A DNA stretch of 64,000 nucleotides from Enterococcus_D sp050529585 (GCF_050529585.1 NZ_CP172882.1:3038001-3102000), one strand, 5' to 3'. Positions 18,187 to 26,209 are shown, numbered from the stretch's first letter. Numbers and translations: made by a program. The notes: generated from the sequence alone by a model not told the origin.

Positions 18187-18975
18187 ATGTCCAATACGAT
18201 TTACATACATATAGATACAACTAGCAACGCCGTCTTGACCCGTGGGCTTGCCCCCCAAGATTTCAACAAAAGCATTGTTCATCAGCCCAAAAATTTGCTT
18301 TTGCTTGATCCTTCCAGCGAATTTGGTGAATTCGATAGTCATACCGGACTCAAAGTGATTCGCGGCATAGAAAATGTGCAACTCTTCTTTCAACAGTTGA
18401 ATAAAGGGCGGGTCACTGAAGAAATGAAATGGATCGACTTCAACGATTTCGATATGCTAAAGGAACTGACACCGCTGGAAATTTCAGAGCTGTTATATTT
18501 TGGCCATATGAAAACACATTTGCACTCACCATTTTTTTATAAATTGCAAAATAACTTTGTCTTTTTTGATTTGAAAGACAACCGCTCCCGTGTTTACTAT
18601 CGCTATTTAGATGAGTATTACCGTATTTTAGCTGATCGTATCACCCGAATCGTCCTAGAAAAGAGCAACGATCGCATCTCTTTTTTTAAAAAAGCTGTGT
18701 CTGTCGAAAAATTAGACTTTAATCTTCTCAAAGAACTACGCAGCGTGATGCAAGAAGGCGTCTTATTCTGCTTAAGTCAAGAACAACTGATCGACAAAAC
18801 CTATACTATCCCGATTTATTTGATGGAAGACTCTGGTTTGAAAAGCAGTCAAATCAACAAAAGTTCCCTCGATCAAATTGCCGTGTTGCGCTACTATGCT
18901 ACTCAGAAACAATGGACATTGGATATCGATCAAGAAGATCTGGCTTTTGGTTTTATGGATAAAAAAATGTCATGA
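18187..18975 (+). CDS. Orphan cytoplasmic protein of unknown function
   Basis: 262 residues with AGGAGGG ten bases before the ATG and its own terminator, so it is certainly expressed as a gene. There is no signal peptide or membrane helix. The N-terminus (NTIYIHIDTTSNAVLTRGL) reads as beta strands. The centre is rich in aromatic and acidic residues (KLQNNFVFFDLKDNRSRVYYRYLDEYYRI) and the C-terminal half looks helical. I do not recognise a family or catalytic motif. It is one of the few plus-strand genes in the first half of the window and sits alone between srtA and thiT. Confidence 0.75.
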   Translation: MSNTIYIHIDTTSNAVLTRGLAPQDFNKSIVHQPKNLLLLDPSSEFGEFDSHTGLKVIRGIENVQLFFQQLNKGRVTEEMKWIDFNDFDMLKELTPLEISELLYFGHMKTHLHSPFFYKLQNNFVFFDLKDNRSRVYYRYLDEYYRILADRITRIVLEKSNDRISFFKKAVSVEKLDFNLLKELRSVMQEGVLFCLSQEQLIDKTYTIPIYLMEDSGLKSSQINKSSLDQIAVLRYYATQKQWTLDIDQEDLAFGFMDKKMS

Positions 18976-19004
18976 CCCACTTTTTCGTGGCCATGACATT
19001 TTTT
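18961..19004. terminator. Bidirectional terminator between orphan gene and thiT
   Basis: AAAAAATGTCATG and CATGACATTTTTT arms enclose an inner CCAC/GTGG stem, with T runs on both strands. The plus-strand stop codon (18973-18975) lies inside the left arm. Confidence 0.92.
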
Positions 19005-19007
19005 ATT

Positions 19008-19580
19008 TTATGCTTTGGGCATAAATAATTTTGGCGCGGTTTTTGCTAGAATAACCAAAACGACACTGACGTAAACCGTATTGATCACTACCGATCCACC
19101 ATTAAAAATAAATGAATATAAATAAGGGCTTTGACCTTCTGGTGCATACATCCCCCAGACGAAGACACCCGCCCAAAAATGCCAGAACCAGCGGCAAAGT
19201 ACTGCGACAAAGCCGCCAATGCCGATATACCAATAAGCCTTACTGCTTTTGATCCGCAGTGCTTGTTGGATCCGATTGGCAAATAAACCACCGAAGCCGC
19301 CAAAAGCAAAGGCAAAGGGGTATTCAAAAATAATTTGCGGCACACTGATAAAATTCTTCATGGCACTGCCCACCAATATATTCAGCAAGCCCCACATAAA
19401 GCCCGCTGTCACCCCAGGCACAAAGCCTCGGCGATAAGAATACAGCACTAGAGGTACCAAACCCAGGGAAAGATCCAAACCGGCATTGACCGTTTGAACT
19501 GGAATAAAGGATAGCGCCACGCCAAGCGCTGCGATCATCGTCCCTTCCGTCCACACCCGCAAATCCATTTTTTTCGTCAA
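19008..19580 (-). CDS. thiT: ECF transporter S component for thiamine, ThiT
   Basis: 190-residue integral membrane substrate-binding subunit of an energy-coupling-factor importer; it binds thiamine with very high affinity and docks on the shared EcfAA'T module encoded elsewhere. Six hydrophobic segments are visible. Typical ThiT features include the P-x-R-x-G type motif VPLVLYSYRRG and the aromatic-rich C-terminal half. The start is TTG at 19580, seven bases after AAAGGAGG; the frame remains open upstream but those codons would contain the ribosome site. A TPP riboswitch in the leader confirms the substrate. Confidence 0.94.
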   Translation of the reverse strand: MTKKMDLRVWTEGTMIAALGVALSFIPVQTVNAGLDLSLGLVPLVLYSYRRGFVPGVTAGFMWGLLNILVGSAMKNFISVPQIIFEYPFAFAFGGFGGLFANRIQQALRIKSSKAYWYIGIGGFVAVLCRWFWHFWAGVFVWGMYAPEGQSPYLYSFIFNGGSVVINTVYVSVVLVILAKTAPKLFMPKA

Positions 19581-19584
19581 AAAA

Positions 19585-19730
19585 ACTCCTCCTTTTCGAA
19601 TCATCACAATTCACAAAGGAGAAGTGTCAGACACTTCAACTCGTCACAATTCCTACGTTCGCATGACCGAAACAGGTACGAAGGGTTTAGAGTACGCTCA
19701 TTCTCAGCCTTTTCAGGCTCCCCTTTGTGA
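19585..19730 (-). promoter_or_regulatory. TPP riboswitch (THI element) controlling thiT
   Basis: The aptamer spans 19644-19730 on the minus strand with the conserved blocks GGGGAGCC, GGCTGAGAA, ACCCTTCGTACCTG and CATGCGAACGTAGGAA. P1 is TCACAA (19725-19730) with TTGTGA (19644-19649). The expression platform is visible: ACTTCTCCTTT (19615-19625) can pair with the ribosome site AAAGGAGGAGT (19585-19595), and alternatively CTCCTTTGTGA (19611-19621) can pair with the 5' P1 strand. This predicts translational OFF control when TPP is bound. A perfect GAAGTGTC/GACACTTC hairpin (19621-19637) lies between aptamer and platform. Confidence 0.95.
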
Positions 19731-19838
19731 TTAGATTCTATTTGATTTTTGACCTGCATCAACGCCAAGTCATTTCATAGCATATCATATTTTCACAAAA
19801 AAGAAAGCGTGTTGCACTGTATTTTTTTCAAAAGGCAC

Positions 19839-19872
19839 AAAAAAACCTCTAGCTGCTGATTTCAACTAGAGG
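19839..19872 (-). terminator. Terminator of prs
   Basis: Minus-strand stem CCTCTAG...CTAGAGG followed by seven T, about 30 bases after the prs stop. Confidence 0.9.
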
Positions 19873-19902
19873 AATACTTGTGATCAAAAAAATCGGTTTT
19901 GA

Positions 19903-20877
19903 TCAAATAGATAATTTTGATTCAAATAATGGACTGACTGGTTTGTTCTCATGGATTCGTTTGATTGCTTCACCCATCAAGGCACCCACACTGATTTCAT
20001 CGATTTTGTCTGATTTACGATCTTCTGGCAAATAGATCGAATCAGTGACAACCAAATGTTCGATTGCGGAGTCTTCGATACGTTCCAAGGCGGGTCCTGA
20101 TAATACTGGATGCGTACAAGATGCATAGACACTCTTAGCACCAGCTTGTTTCAAGGCATTGGCTGCTAGTGTAATCGTACCTGCTGTATCGATCATATCA
20201 TCGATCAAGACACATGTTTTCCCTTCAACATGACCAATGATATTCATGACTTCAGCAACATTGGCTTTTGGTCGACGTTTATCAATGATCGCAATTGGCG
20301 ATTTCAGGAATTCTGCCAATTTACGCGCGCGGGTCACACCACCATGGTCTGGTGAGACAACAACCACATCATCTCCTTGAATATTGCGTTCTAAAAAGTA
20401 ATTGGCAATCAAAGGCGCACCCATCAAATGATCGACTGGTATATCGAAAAACCCTTGGATCTGAGATGCATGCAAGTCAAGTGTCACCATACGGTTGGCA
20501 CCAGCTTTTTCAATCATATTCGCTACAAGTTTTGCTGTGATTGGTTCTCTTGAACGTGCTTTTCGGTCTTGTCTAGCATAGCCGTAATAAGGCATGACCA
20601 CGTTGATCGTCTTGGCACTAGCGCGTTTCAATGCGTCGATCATAATCAACAATTCCATTAAGTTATCATTTACAGGACTGCTAGTCGATTGGATCACATA
20701 GACATGTGAACCGCGAATACTTTCTTCAATATTCACTTGGATTTCGCCATCGCTGAATTGTTTTACGGAACACTTACCTAATTCGACACCTACTGCAGCT
20801 GCGATTTTTTCCGCCAAAGGACGATTTGAGTTCAGAGAAAAAATCTTCAATCTTGGATCAAAATAATGATTTGACAT
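19903..20877 (-). CDS. prs: Ribose-phosphate pyrophosphokinase
   Basis: 324 residues from ATG 20877 (GGAGG seven bases upstream). It makes PRPP from ribose 5-phosphate and ATP for purine, pyrimidine, His, Trp and NAD synthesis. Visible motifs are the flexible-loop region YYGYARQDRKARSREP, the pyrophosphate-binding VVSPDHGGVTRA and the PRPP-binding VLIDDMIDTAGT. It follows glmU, as in most Firmicutes; both are supplied from a promoter before glmU unless stopped by the intervening hairpin. Confidence 0.96.
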   Translation of the reverse strand: MSNHYFDPRLKIFSLNSNRPLAEKIAAAVGVELGKCSVKQFSDGEIQVNIEESIRGSHVYVIQSTSSPVNDNLMELLIMIDALKRASAKTINVVMPYYGYARQDRKARSREPITAKLVANMIEKAGANRMVTLDLHASQIQGFFDIPVDHLMGAPLIANYFLERNIQGDDVVVVSPDHGGVTRARKLAEFLKSPIAIIDKRRPKANVAEVMNIIGHVEGKTCVLIDDMIDTAGTITLAANALKQAGAKSVYASCTHPVLSGPALERIEDSAIEHLVVTDSIYLPEDRKSDKIDEISVGALMGEAIKRIHENKPVSPLFESKLSI

Positions 20878-20907
20878 GAGAACCTCCACTTTCTTTACGT
20901 GTAACTA

Positions 20908-20970
20908 ATAAAAAATGACAACTATTTTACTAGAATCTTCTTCCTAGTAAATAGTAGTCATTTTTCTTGA
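20908..20970. terminator. Hairpin between glmU and prs (possible attenuating terminator)
   Basis: Long AT-rich stem AAAAATGAC-ACTATTTACTAG / CTAGTAAAATAGT-GTCATTTTTT with about a 10-base loop and T runs on both strands. On the minus strand it lies between glmU and prs and may reduce read-through. Confidence 0.75.
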
Positions 20971-20988
20971 ATAAATCAAGTCATTTCG

Positions 20989-22368
20989 CTATTTCTCATT
21001 TAGATAAGGCAGTTTTTTTGCATAATCTGCTTTATTTTCTTGGCGGGCACGAGCAATTGCCATGCTGTGCTTCGGAATATCTTGGGTGATCGTAGAGCCA
21101 GCCGCGATCATCGTTTCCTCAGCAATCGTCAATGGTGCAACCAGATTTGAGCCAGAACCGATAAAACTATTGTCGCCGACAGTTGTCTTGAACTTATTTT
21201 TGCCATCATAATTGACAAACACCACCCCACAACCGACATTGATATGTTTGCCTAGGGTCGCATCACCGACATAGGTCAAGTGACCAACTTTGGTTCCTTC
21301 ACCGATCGTCGAGTTTTTGACTTCAACAAAATTGCCAATATGAGCGCCTTCCAAAATCTCTGCTTTCGGACGCAAATGGGCATTTGGACCTACATCGGCC
21401 CCTTTATGAATGATGCTTTCTTCAATCACTGATGCTTTGATCGTTACACCGTCTTGGATTTGGCTGTCGCTGATTTGTGAAGAAGCCGTGATCACGCAGT
21501 CTTCACCGATCGTGGTTTGCCCTTTGATGACTACACCTGCTTCAATCAATGTGTCTGATCCAATAAGCACACCTTCATCGATATAGGTCGTCACTGGATC
21601 GATCAACGTTACGCCATTGCGCATATGGGCTTGATTGATCCGCGCCCGCATCAAGCGATTGGCTTCGGCCAATGCCAAGCGATCATTGACACCGAGTGAC
21701 TCATTGAAATCTTCTGTTTGATAGGCAGCAATGATCTTGCCGTCTTCCTTTAAAATCTCGATGATATCAGTCAGATAATATTCCCCTTGGGCATTGTCTG
21801 TATCCAATTTTGCCAACGCATCAAAAAGCAGCTCGTTATCAAAACAATACGTACCCGTGTTGATTTCTTTGACCAATGCTTCTTCTGTGGAGGCATCTTT
21901 TTGTTCTACGATTTTCTCAACGATTCCGACATGGTCCCGCAGAATACGGCCATAGCCGGTTGGGTCTTGTGCCTGAGCAGTTAAAATCGTCGCTGAAGCA
22001 TTCTTTCCTTGATGGTAATCAAATAAATTATTCAATGTTTCCGTCGTTAAAAGTGGCGTATCCCCACTGATCACAAGGGTGGTGCCTTTTTTCCCTTTCA
22101 AAAAAGCTTCAGCTTGAACCACGGCATGGCCTGTACCCAATTGTTCTGCTTGCAAGGCATATTCGGTTCGATCGCCTAATTGTTTTTTGACCATTTCTGC
22201 ACCATGACCAACGATCGTCACGATTTGGGCAGGTTCTGTTTCAGTGACACGATTCATGATATGTTCGACCATTGGTTTCCCGCAGACTGGATGCAAGACT
22301 TTGTATAACTTTGATTTCATTCGCGTGCCTTTGCCAGCTGCTAATATAATTGCATAACGTGCTTCCAC
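20989..22368 (-). CDS. glmU: Bifunctional UDP-GlcNAc pyrophosphorylase / GlcN-1-P acetyltransferase
   Basis: 459 residues from GTG 22368, eight bases after AGGAG; this gives the standard start MEARYAIILAAGKGTRMKS. The N-terminal uridyltransferase domain has the LAAGKGTRM loop at about 8-16. The C-terminal half is a left-handed beta helix of hexapeptide repeats with the acetyltransferase active site. It makes UDP-GlcNAc, the entry substrate for peptidoglycan and teichoic acids. Its neighbours are purR upstream and prs downstream, the common Firmicutes order. Confidence 0.96.
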   Translation of the reverse strand: MEARYAIILAAGKGTRMKSKLYKVLHPVCGKPMVEHIMNRVTETEPAQIVTIVGHGAEMVKKQLGDRTEYALQAEQLGTGHAVVQAEAFLKGKKGTTLVISGDTPLLTTETLNNLFDYHQGKNASATILTAQAQDPTGYGRILRDHVGIVEKIVEQKDASTEEALVKEINTGTYCFDNELLFDALAKLDTDNAQGEYYLTDIIEILKEDGKIIAAYQTEDFNESLGVNDRLALAEANRLMRARINQAHMRNGVTLIDPVTTYIDEGVLIGSDTLIEAGVVIKGQTTIGEDCVITASSQISDSQIQDGVTIKASVIEESIIHKGADVGPNAHLRPKAEILEGAHIGNFVEVKNSTIGEGTKVGHLTYVGDATLGKHINVGCGVVFVNYDGKNKFKTTVGDNSFIGSGSNLVAPLTIAEETMIAAGSTITQDIPKHSMAIARARQENKADYAKKLPYLNEK

Positions 22369-22423
22369 GTATTCCACTCCTATCGATTGGGACAAGAACT
22401 GTCCTTTGATTGATCCTACAATC

Positions 22424-22452
22424 AGTTTAGCCCAAGTGGTTGTAAATTTCAA
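22424..22452 (-). promoter_or_regulatory. Probable promoter of glmU
   Basis: TTGAAA (22447-22452) and TAAACT (22424-22429) on the minus strand with a 17-base spacer. Confidence 0.55.
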
Positions 22453-22483
22453 CGCTTAGCGTCATTTGCACCTAGACCAATTT

Positions 22484-22528
22484 AAAAAACACCTTGCCGC
22501 AAACGAAGAATCCGCGCGCAAGATGTTT
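22484..22528 (-). terminator. Terminator of purR
   Basis: Minus-strand stem AACATCTTGC-GC...GC-GCAAGGTGTT followed by T6, directly after the purR stop. Confidence 0.82.
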
Positions 22529-22531
22529 CAT

Positions 22532-23368
22532 TTAGTCTGCTTTTTTTGTGAAATAATTTCCTGGTACGACCGAAATGGTTTTGGTTTGGGTATCGACATC
22601 TTCGACATATAACAATGAACTATAATCCGTGATCGCCCGATTGCCTTTGAACTTGGTTTCAGCAAATACGGTGATTCCTACAAGCTCGGCTTCGAATTCT
22701 TCAATCAAACTCTTCATCCCGTTGACCGTGCCGCCACCTTTCATAAAGTCGTCGACCACCAATACACGAGAACCCCGTTTGAGACTGCGTTTGGACAATT
22801 CCATTTTCTCGATGCGCTCTGAAGAACCTGACACATAATTGACACTCACTGTAGAGCCTTCTGTGATTTTAGAATCTCGGCGAACGATGACAAAAGGAAC
22901 GTTGAGATAATAAGACACAGCTTGTGCGATCGGTACCCCTTTGGTGGCAACCGTCATGACTGCATCGATTTTTTCACCAAGATATTTTGAAGCGATGATC
23001 CGACCAACTTGCCGCAACAATTCTGGTTCACCCAACAAATCTGAAAGGTACACATAGCCGCCAGGCAGCAAGCGGTCTTGTTCAGACAAACGCTCCGCTA
23101 ACCCTTCTACATAGGCATAGGCTTCTTCTTCTGAAATTTCAGGCACAAAAAAAACGCCGCCTGCTGCGCCAGGTACAGTATCTAACAAGCCTGTGCCACG
23201 CTCTTTGAAAGTCTTTTTGATAATCGAAAGATCTTCACTGATCGATGATTTTGCTGAAGCATAACGCTTAGAGAAAAAAGACAATGAAATCAATTCATGG
23301 GGATGATTCAATAAATAGTGGGTCATGTCGATCAGACGTTCACTGCGACGTATTTTCACACCGGACAA
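22532..23368 (-). CDS. purR: Pur operon regulator PurR
   Basis: 278 residues. The N-terminal winged helix (about 1-75, SERLIDMTHYLLNHPHELISL) is fused to a phosphoribosyltransferase-like domain that binds PRPP but has no catalysis. The PRPP motif VLVVDDFMKGGGTVNG is clear. In Bacillus it represses and in Lactococcus it activates purine genes, with PRPP as signal. It sits beside glmU-prs, and prs makes that signal. Two CGAAC boxes lie upstream of its own promoter, suggesting autoregulation. Confidence 0.95.
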   Translation of the reverse strand: MSGVKIRRSERLIDMTHYLLNHPHELISLSFFSKRYASAKSSISEDLSIIKKTFKERGTGLLDTVPGAAGGVFFVPEISEEEAYAYVEGLAERLSEQDRLLPGGYVYLSDLLGEPELLRQVGRIIASKYLGEKIDAVMTVATKGVPIAQAVSYYLNVPFVIVRRDSKITEGSTVSVNYVSGSSERIEKMELSKRSLKRGSRVLVVDDFMKGGGTVNGMKSLIEEFEAELVGITVFAETKFKGNRAITDYSSLLYVEDVDTQTKTISVVPGNYFTKKAD

Positions 23369-23389
23369 CTCCTTTAGTTTATTCGTCTT

Positions 23390-23449
23390 ATTATAAGGCT
23401 TTTACACGAAAAATGCGAGCAATATCTGAAAATAAGTTCGAAACGTTCG
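23390..23449 (-). promoter_or_regulatory. purR promoter with two candidate PurBoxes
   Basis: A consensus TATAAT (23390-23395) lacks a good -35. About 40-55 bases upstream are two tandem CGAAC cores (23445-23449 and 23436-23440; minus-strand GACGAACGTTTCGAACTTA). CGAAC is the core of PurR boxes, so direct binding by PurR is likely but untested. Confidence 0.5.
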
Positions 23450-23465
23450 TCTTTGATTAGAAAAC

Positions 23466-23498
23466 AAAAAAAAGAAACGTTGATTCTTCGTTTCTTTT
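23466..23498 (-). terminator. Terminator of the zinc transporter operon
   Basis: Minus-strand stem AAAGAAACG / CGTTTCTTT with a nine-base loop followed by T8, after the permease stop codon. Confidence 0.88.
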
Positions 23499-23510
23499 TC
23501 ATAAAGCGTT

Positions 23511-24341
23511 TTATTTCAGTCGTTGGTTCCGCTGCAATACGATCACCACACGCTTGATCAAATTGACCAATAAAAACAAACCAATAAAAACTAATGTGAT
23601 CGTCGCACCTGGTGGCGTATCTAAATAAAAGGAACTGGTCAAACCGGTCATCATCCCAATCATTCCAATCACGACACTGATCAAGATCACTGCATTGAAG
23701 CTTTTGCCCAAACGCATACTGATAGCCGCTGGCAAGACCATGATTGCTGAAATCAGCAAGGCCCCAGCAATCGGAATCATCATTGCGATGGCAACACCCG
23801 TCAAGACGTTGAACAGCATCGACATCAATCGGATCGGTAAGCCATCGACATGCGCCGTATCTTCGTCAAAAGTCAAAATATACATTGGTCGTTTGAACAA
23901 AAAGAACAATGCAAAGACAATCAAGAATAAAAGCCCTAAGATCCAGACTTGATCATGGGTAATCGTAACGATCGACCCAAATAGATAGGATTGGATACTG
24001 GTGGCAGAATTTCCGCCACTGAGATTCATCAAGACCAGCGCCAGCGCCAATCCCCCCGACATCAAGATCGCAATCGATATCTCCGAATAGCTGCGGTAAA
24101 GGGTTCGCAAATATTCCAAAATGATCGCAGCGATCACCACAATCAGCAATGTCGTCAAATTGGGATTCAAATTGAGAAAGAAGCCTAATGCAACACCTGC
24201 CAATGACACATGGGATAACGTATCTGCCATTAAAGACTGTCGGCGTATCACCAGAAAAACCCCTAGCATAGGCGCGATGCCCGCAATAAAAATCGCAGCT
24301 AAAAAGGCCCGTCTCATGAATTCATATGAAAGCAGCGCCAT
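23511..24341 (-). CDS. adcB: Zinc ABC transporter permease (AdcB/ZnuB)
   Basis: 276-residue ABC-3 family permease with about eight or nine hydrophobic helices. The N-terminal part (GIAPMLGVFLVIRRQSLMADTLSHVSLAGVALG) is the family signature for Zn/Mn importers. It overlaps adcC by 28 bases, and its AGGAGG site lies within adcC. It is the last gene of the adcA-adcC-adcB unit controlled by a Zur box. Confidence 0.92.
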   Translation of the reverse strand: MALLSYEFMRRAFLAAIFIAGIAPMLGVFLVIRRQSLMADTLSHVSLAGVALGFFLNLNPNLTTLLIVVIAAIILEYLRTLYRSYSEISIAILMSGGLALALVLMNLSGGNSATSIQSYLFGSIVTITHDQVWILGLLFLIVFALFFLFKRPMYILTFDEDTAHVDGLPIRLMSMLFNVLTGVAIAMMIPIAGALLISAIMVLPAAISMRLGKSFNAVILISVVIGMIGMMTGLTSSFYLDTPPGATITLVFIGLFLLVNLIKRVVIVLQRNQRLK

Positions 24342-24994
24342 GGTGAATCCTCCTTTCGCACTAAGCGGATCTGACGATCTGCATATTCTTTGATATCTTC
24401 ATGATCGTGAGTGATCATTAAAATCGACTTGCCATGGTCATGGGCATTATGCCGCAGCAACTCATAAAACAAGTTCCGAGATTGTTCATCCATACCAGTC
24501 GTTGGTTCATCTAAAATAAAGAGATCTGGGTCGGTGGCAAAGATTCGTGCCAAACTGATCCGTTGTTTTTGACCACCAGATAGTTCTCCGATCCGTTTGT
24601 TGCGCATATCCCACATGCCAACCGCATCCAAGGCCCGCCGCACATGTTCATGGTCACGTTTGGTCAATCGTTTGAACCAGCGATCTTTGGGATAGCGGCC
24701 TGATTGTACCAATTCCAAGACCGTACTTGGAAAGCCGACATTGAAGGACGCGATTTGTTGGGGGATGTAAGCAACACTTAGTTTTTCACCAGCCACATTT
24801 TGACTGGCCACTGTAACTTTTCCTTTTGACGGTTTCAACAAACCTAATGTGGCTTTGATCAAGGTTGATTTGGCTGCACCATTTTCACCCGTCAAAATCA
24901 CAAACTCGCCATCTTCGACAAAATAGGAAATGTCTTCTAATACAGGTTCATCATCATAATAAAAGGTTAAATCTTTTACATCGATATAACGCAC
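24314..24994 (-). CDS. adcC: Zinc ABC transporter ATPase (AdcC/ZnuC)
   Basis: 226 residues starting with GTG, which has AGGAGG upstream. It has the signature LSGGQKQR, Walker B LFILDEPT and the H-loop MITHDHED. The Walker A reads TGENGAAKST, with Ala in place of the glycine that normally precedes the catalytic lysine; as I recall, streptococcal AdcC has the same substitution. It ends SPWRCFHMNS, also typical of AdcC. It energises zinc uptake with AdcB and AdcA. Confidence 0.92.
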   Translation of the reverse strand: MRYIDVKDLTFYYDDEPVLEDISYFVEDGEFVILTGENGAAKSTLIKATLGLLKPSKGKVTVASQNVAGEKLSVAYIPQQIASFNVGFPSTVLELVQSGRYPKDRWFKRLTKRDHEHVRRALDAVGMWDMRNKRIGELSGGQKQRISLARIFATDPDLFILDEPTTGMDEQSRNLFYELLRHNAHDHGKSILMITHDHEDIKEYADRQIRLVRKEDSPWRCFHMNS

Positions 24995-25017
24995 GGAGTG
25001 CCTCCTTATTTGTTTCT

Positions 25018-25974
25018 TTATTTGATACTTTTTTGCAAAGCGGATAAATTGTCTTCCATCACACTGATATAAGTTTCTCCATTGTCGATCTGTTCTTGTG
25101 TCAAGCTTTCTAGCGGGTTCAAGACAGCCAGTTCAACACCGGTCTCACTTGCTAACGTTTCTGCGACTTTCGACGAGGCATTTTCTTCAAAATAAATCAC
25201 ACGAACTTGATTGGTCTCCACATATTCTTTCAATTCTGCCAAGCGGCTTGGGGTCGGCTCTTGATCTGGAGAGATACCGGAAATCGAAGCCTCTACTAAA
25301 TCGTACTGACGTGCCAAGTACCCAAAAGCAGCGTGTTGGGTGACAAATGTCCGTTGTGAAGCATCTTTGAAAGCTGCACGATAGGCATCATCTAATGCTG
25401 AGAGCTTCTTGATATAAGCCGCAGCATTTTCCGCAAATTGGTCCTTTTGTTCTGGATAGGCCGCTGACAATTGGTCACGGATCGTTTCGACTTCTTGGAT
25501 CGCCAATACCGGGTCGGTCCATACATGAGGATCTAACTCATGCACATGATCTGCTTCTTCGTCATGGTCATGGTCTGCCTCATGGGCATGTCCTTCTTCG
25601 CTTTCTACTAAATCGATCGCTTGCGCAGCTTCAATGATCGTCGTTTGTTTAGTATCAATGGAATCTGTTAAACTCGATACCCACGTCTCTAATTCCGGAC
25701 TATTGTAGACAAACGCATCGGCTTCCATCATTTTGGCCATATCTTTGGCACTTGGTTCAAAATCATGGGGTTCAGTTCCAGCGGGAATCAACAAAGAAAC
25801 CTCTGCTGCATCTCCTACCACTTCTTTGGTAAACTCATACATCGGATAAAAAGTCGTCATGATCGATAAAGCTGGATCATCAACAGATGCTGTGTCTGTC
25901 TCTTGGTTATGATTGCAGGCACCTAATAATAAACTGCTTAAAAGCAGTGCAGCTGCGGCGATTGTTTTTTTCAT
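25018..25974 (-). CDS. adcA: Zinc-binding lipoprotein (AdcA/ZnuA)
   Basis: 318-residue cluster A-I solute-binding protein. It has a lipoprotein signal peptide with lipobox LLLGAC (Cys20). Metal ligands are expected in GTEPHDFEPS, the WTDP region (LDPHVWTDP) and FVTQHAAFGYL. A His/Asp/Glu-rich loop at about 131-152 (HAHEADHDHDEEADHVHE) marks it as zinc- rather than manganese-specific. It lacks the C-terminal ZinT domain found in streptococcal AdcA. It is first in the operon, directly behind a Zur-controlled promoter. Confidence 0.93.
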   Translation of the reverse strand: MKKTIAAAALLLSSLLLGACNHNQETDTASVDDPALSIMTTFYPMYEFTKEVVGDAAEVSLLIPAGTEPHDFEPSAKDMAKMMEADAFVYNSPELETWVSSLTDSIDTKQTTIIEAAQAIDLVESEEGHAHEADHDHDEEADHVHELDPHVWTDPVLAIQEVETIRDQLSAAYPEQKDQFAENAAAYIKKLSALDDAYRAAFKDASQRTFVTQHAAFGYLARQYDLVEASISGISPDQEPTPSRLAELKEYVETNQVRVIYFEENASSKVAETLASETGVELAVLNPLESLTQEQIDNGETYISVMEDNLSALQKSIK

Positions 25975-25993
25975 TCGTTATCTCCTCTTTGTT

Positions 25994-26043
25994 CCTCCTG
26001 TAATCGGAGGCATCAGGGCAAAACGGACTTGTTCCGTTTTACC
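25994..26043 (-). promoter_or_regulatory. Two leader hairpins before adcA
   Basis: The transcribed leader forms an 11-bp stem with a 5-base loop (GGTAAAACGGA / TCCGTTTTGCC, 26017-26043). A second hairpin CCTCC-gattaca-GGAGG (25994-26010) follows and hides a ribosome-site-like GGAGG. The true ribosome site (GAGGAG) lies just downstream. Function unknown. Confidence 0.5.
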
Positions 26044-26053
26044 AGCAACAGAT

Positions 26054-26082
26054 ACTGTAACAAATGTTTGCAACTTCGTCAA
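26054..26082 (-). promoter_or_regulatory. Sigma-A promoter of adcACB
   Basis: TTGACG (26077-26082) and TACAGT (26054-26059) on the minus strand with a 17-base spacer, immediately downstream of the Zur box. Confidence 0.75.
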
Positions 26083-26085
26083 GAT

Positions 26086-26106
26086 AAATCGTATGTTTTA
26101 CGATTT
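26086..26106 (-). promoter_or_regulatory. Zur box
   Basis: A 21-base palindrome with perfect 8-base arms AAATCGTA and TACGATTT around five bases. The arms equal those of the Bacillus Zur operator as I recall it. It lies three bases upstream of the -35 of adcA, so zinc-loaded Zur would block RNA polymerase. Confidence 0.85.
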
Positions 26107-26171
26107 GCCTTGGGAATTCACGTCCAAATCGGAAAGCACCCTGCGGCCACCCATATATTCGAGGAAATGGC

Positions 26172-26201
26172 AAAAAGCACAAGTAGGACACTTGTGCTTT
26201 T
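26172..26201 (-). terminator. Terminator of ispE
   Basis: Stem AAAGCACAAGT / ACTTGTGCTTT with a four- to five-base loop and a T run on the minus strand, nine bases after the stop codon. Confidence 0.88.
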
Positions 26202-26209
26202 GTTGCCTG

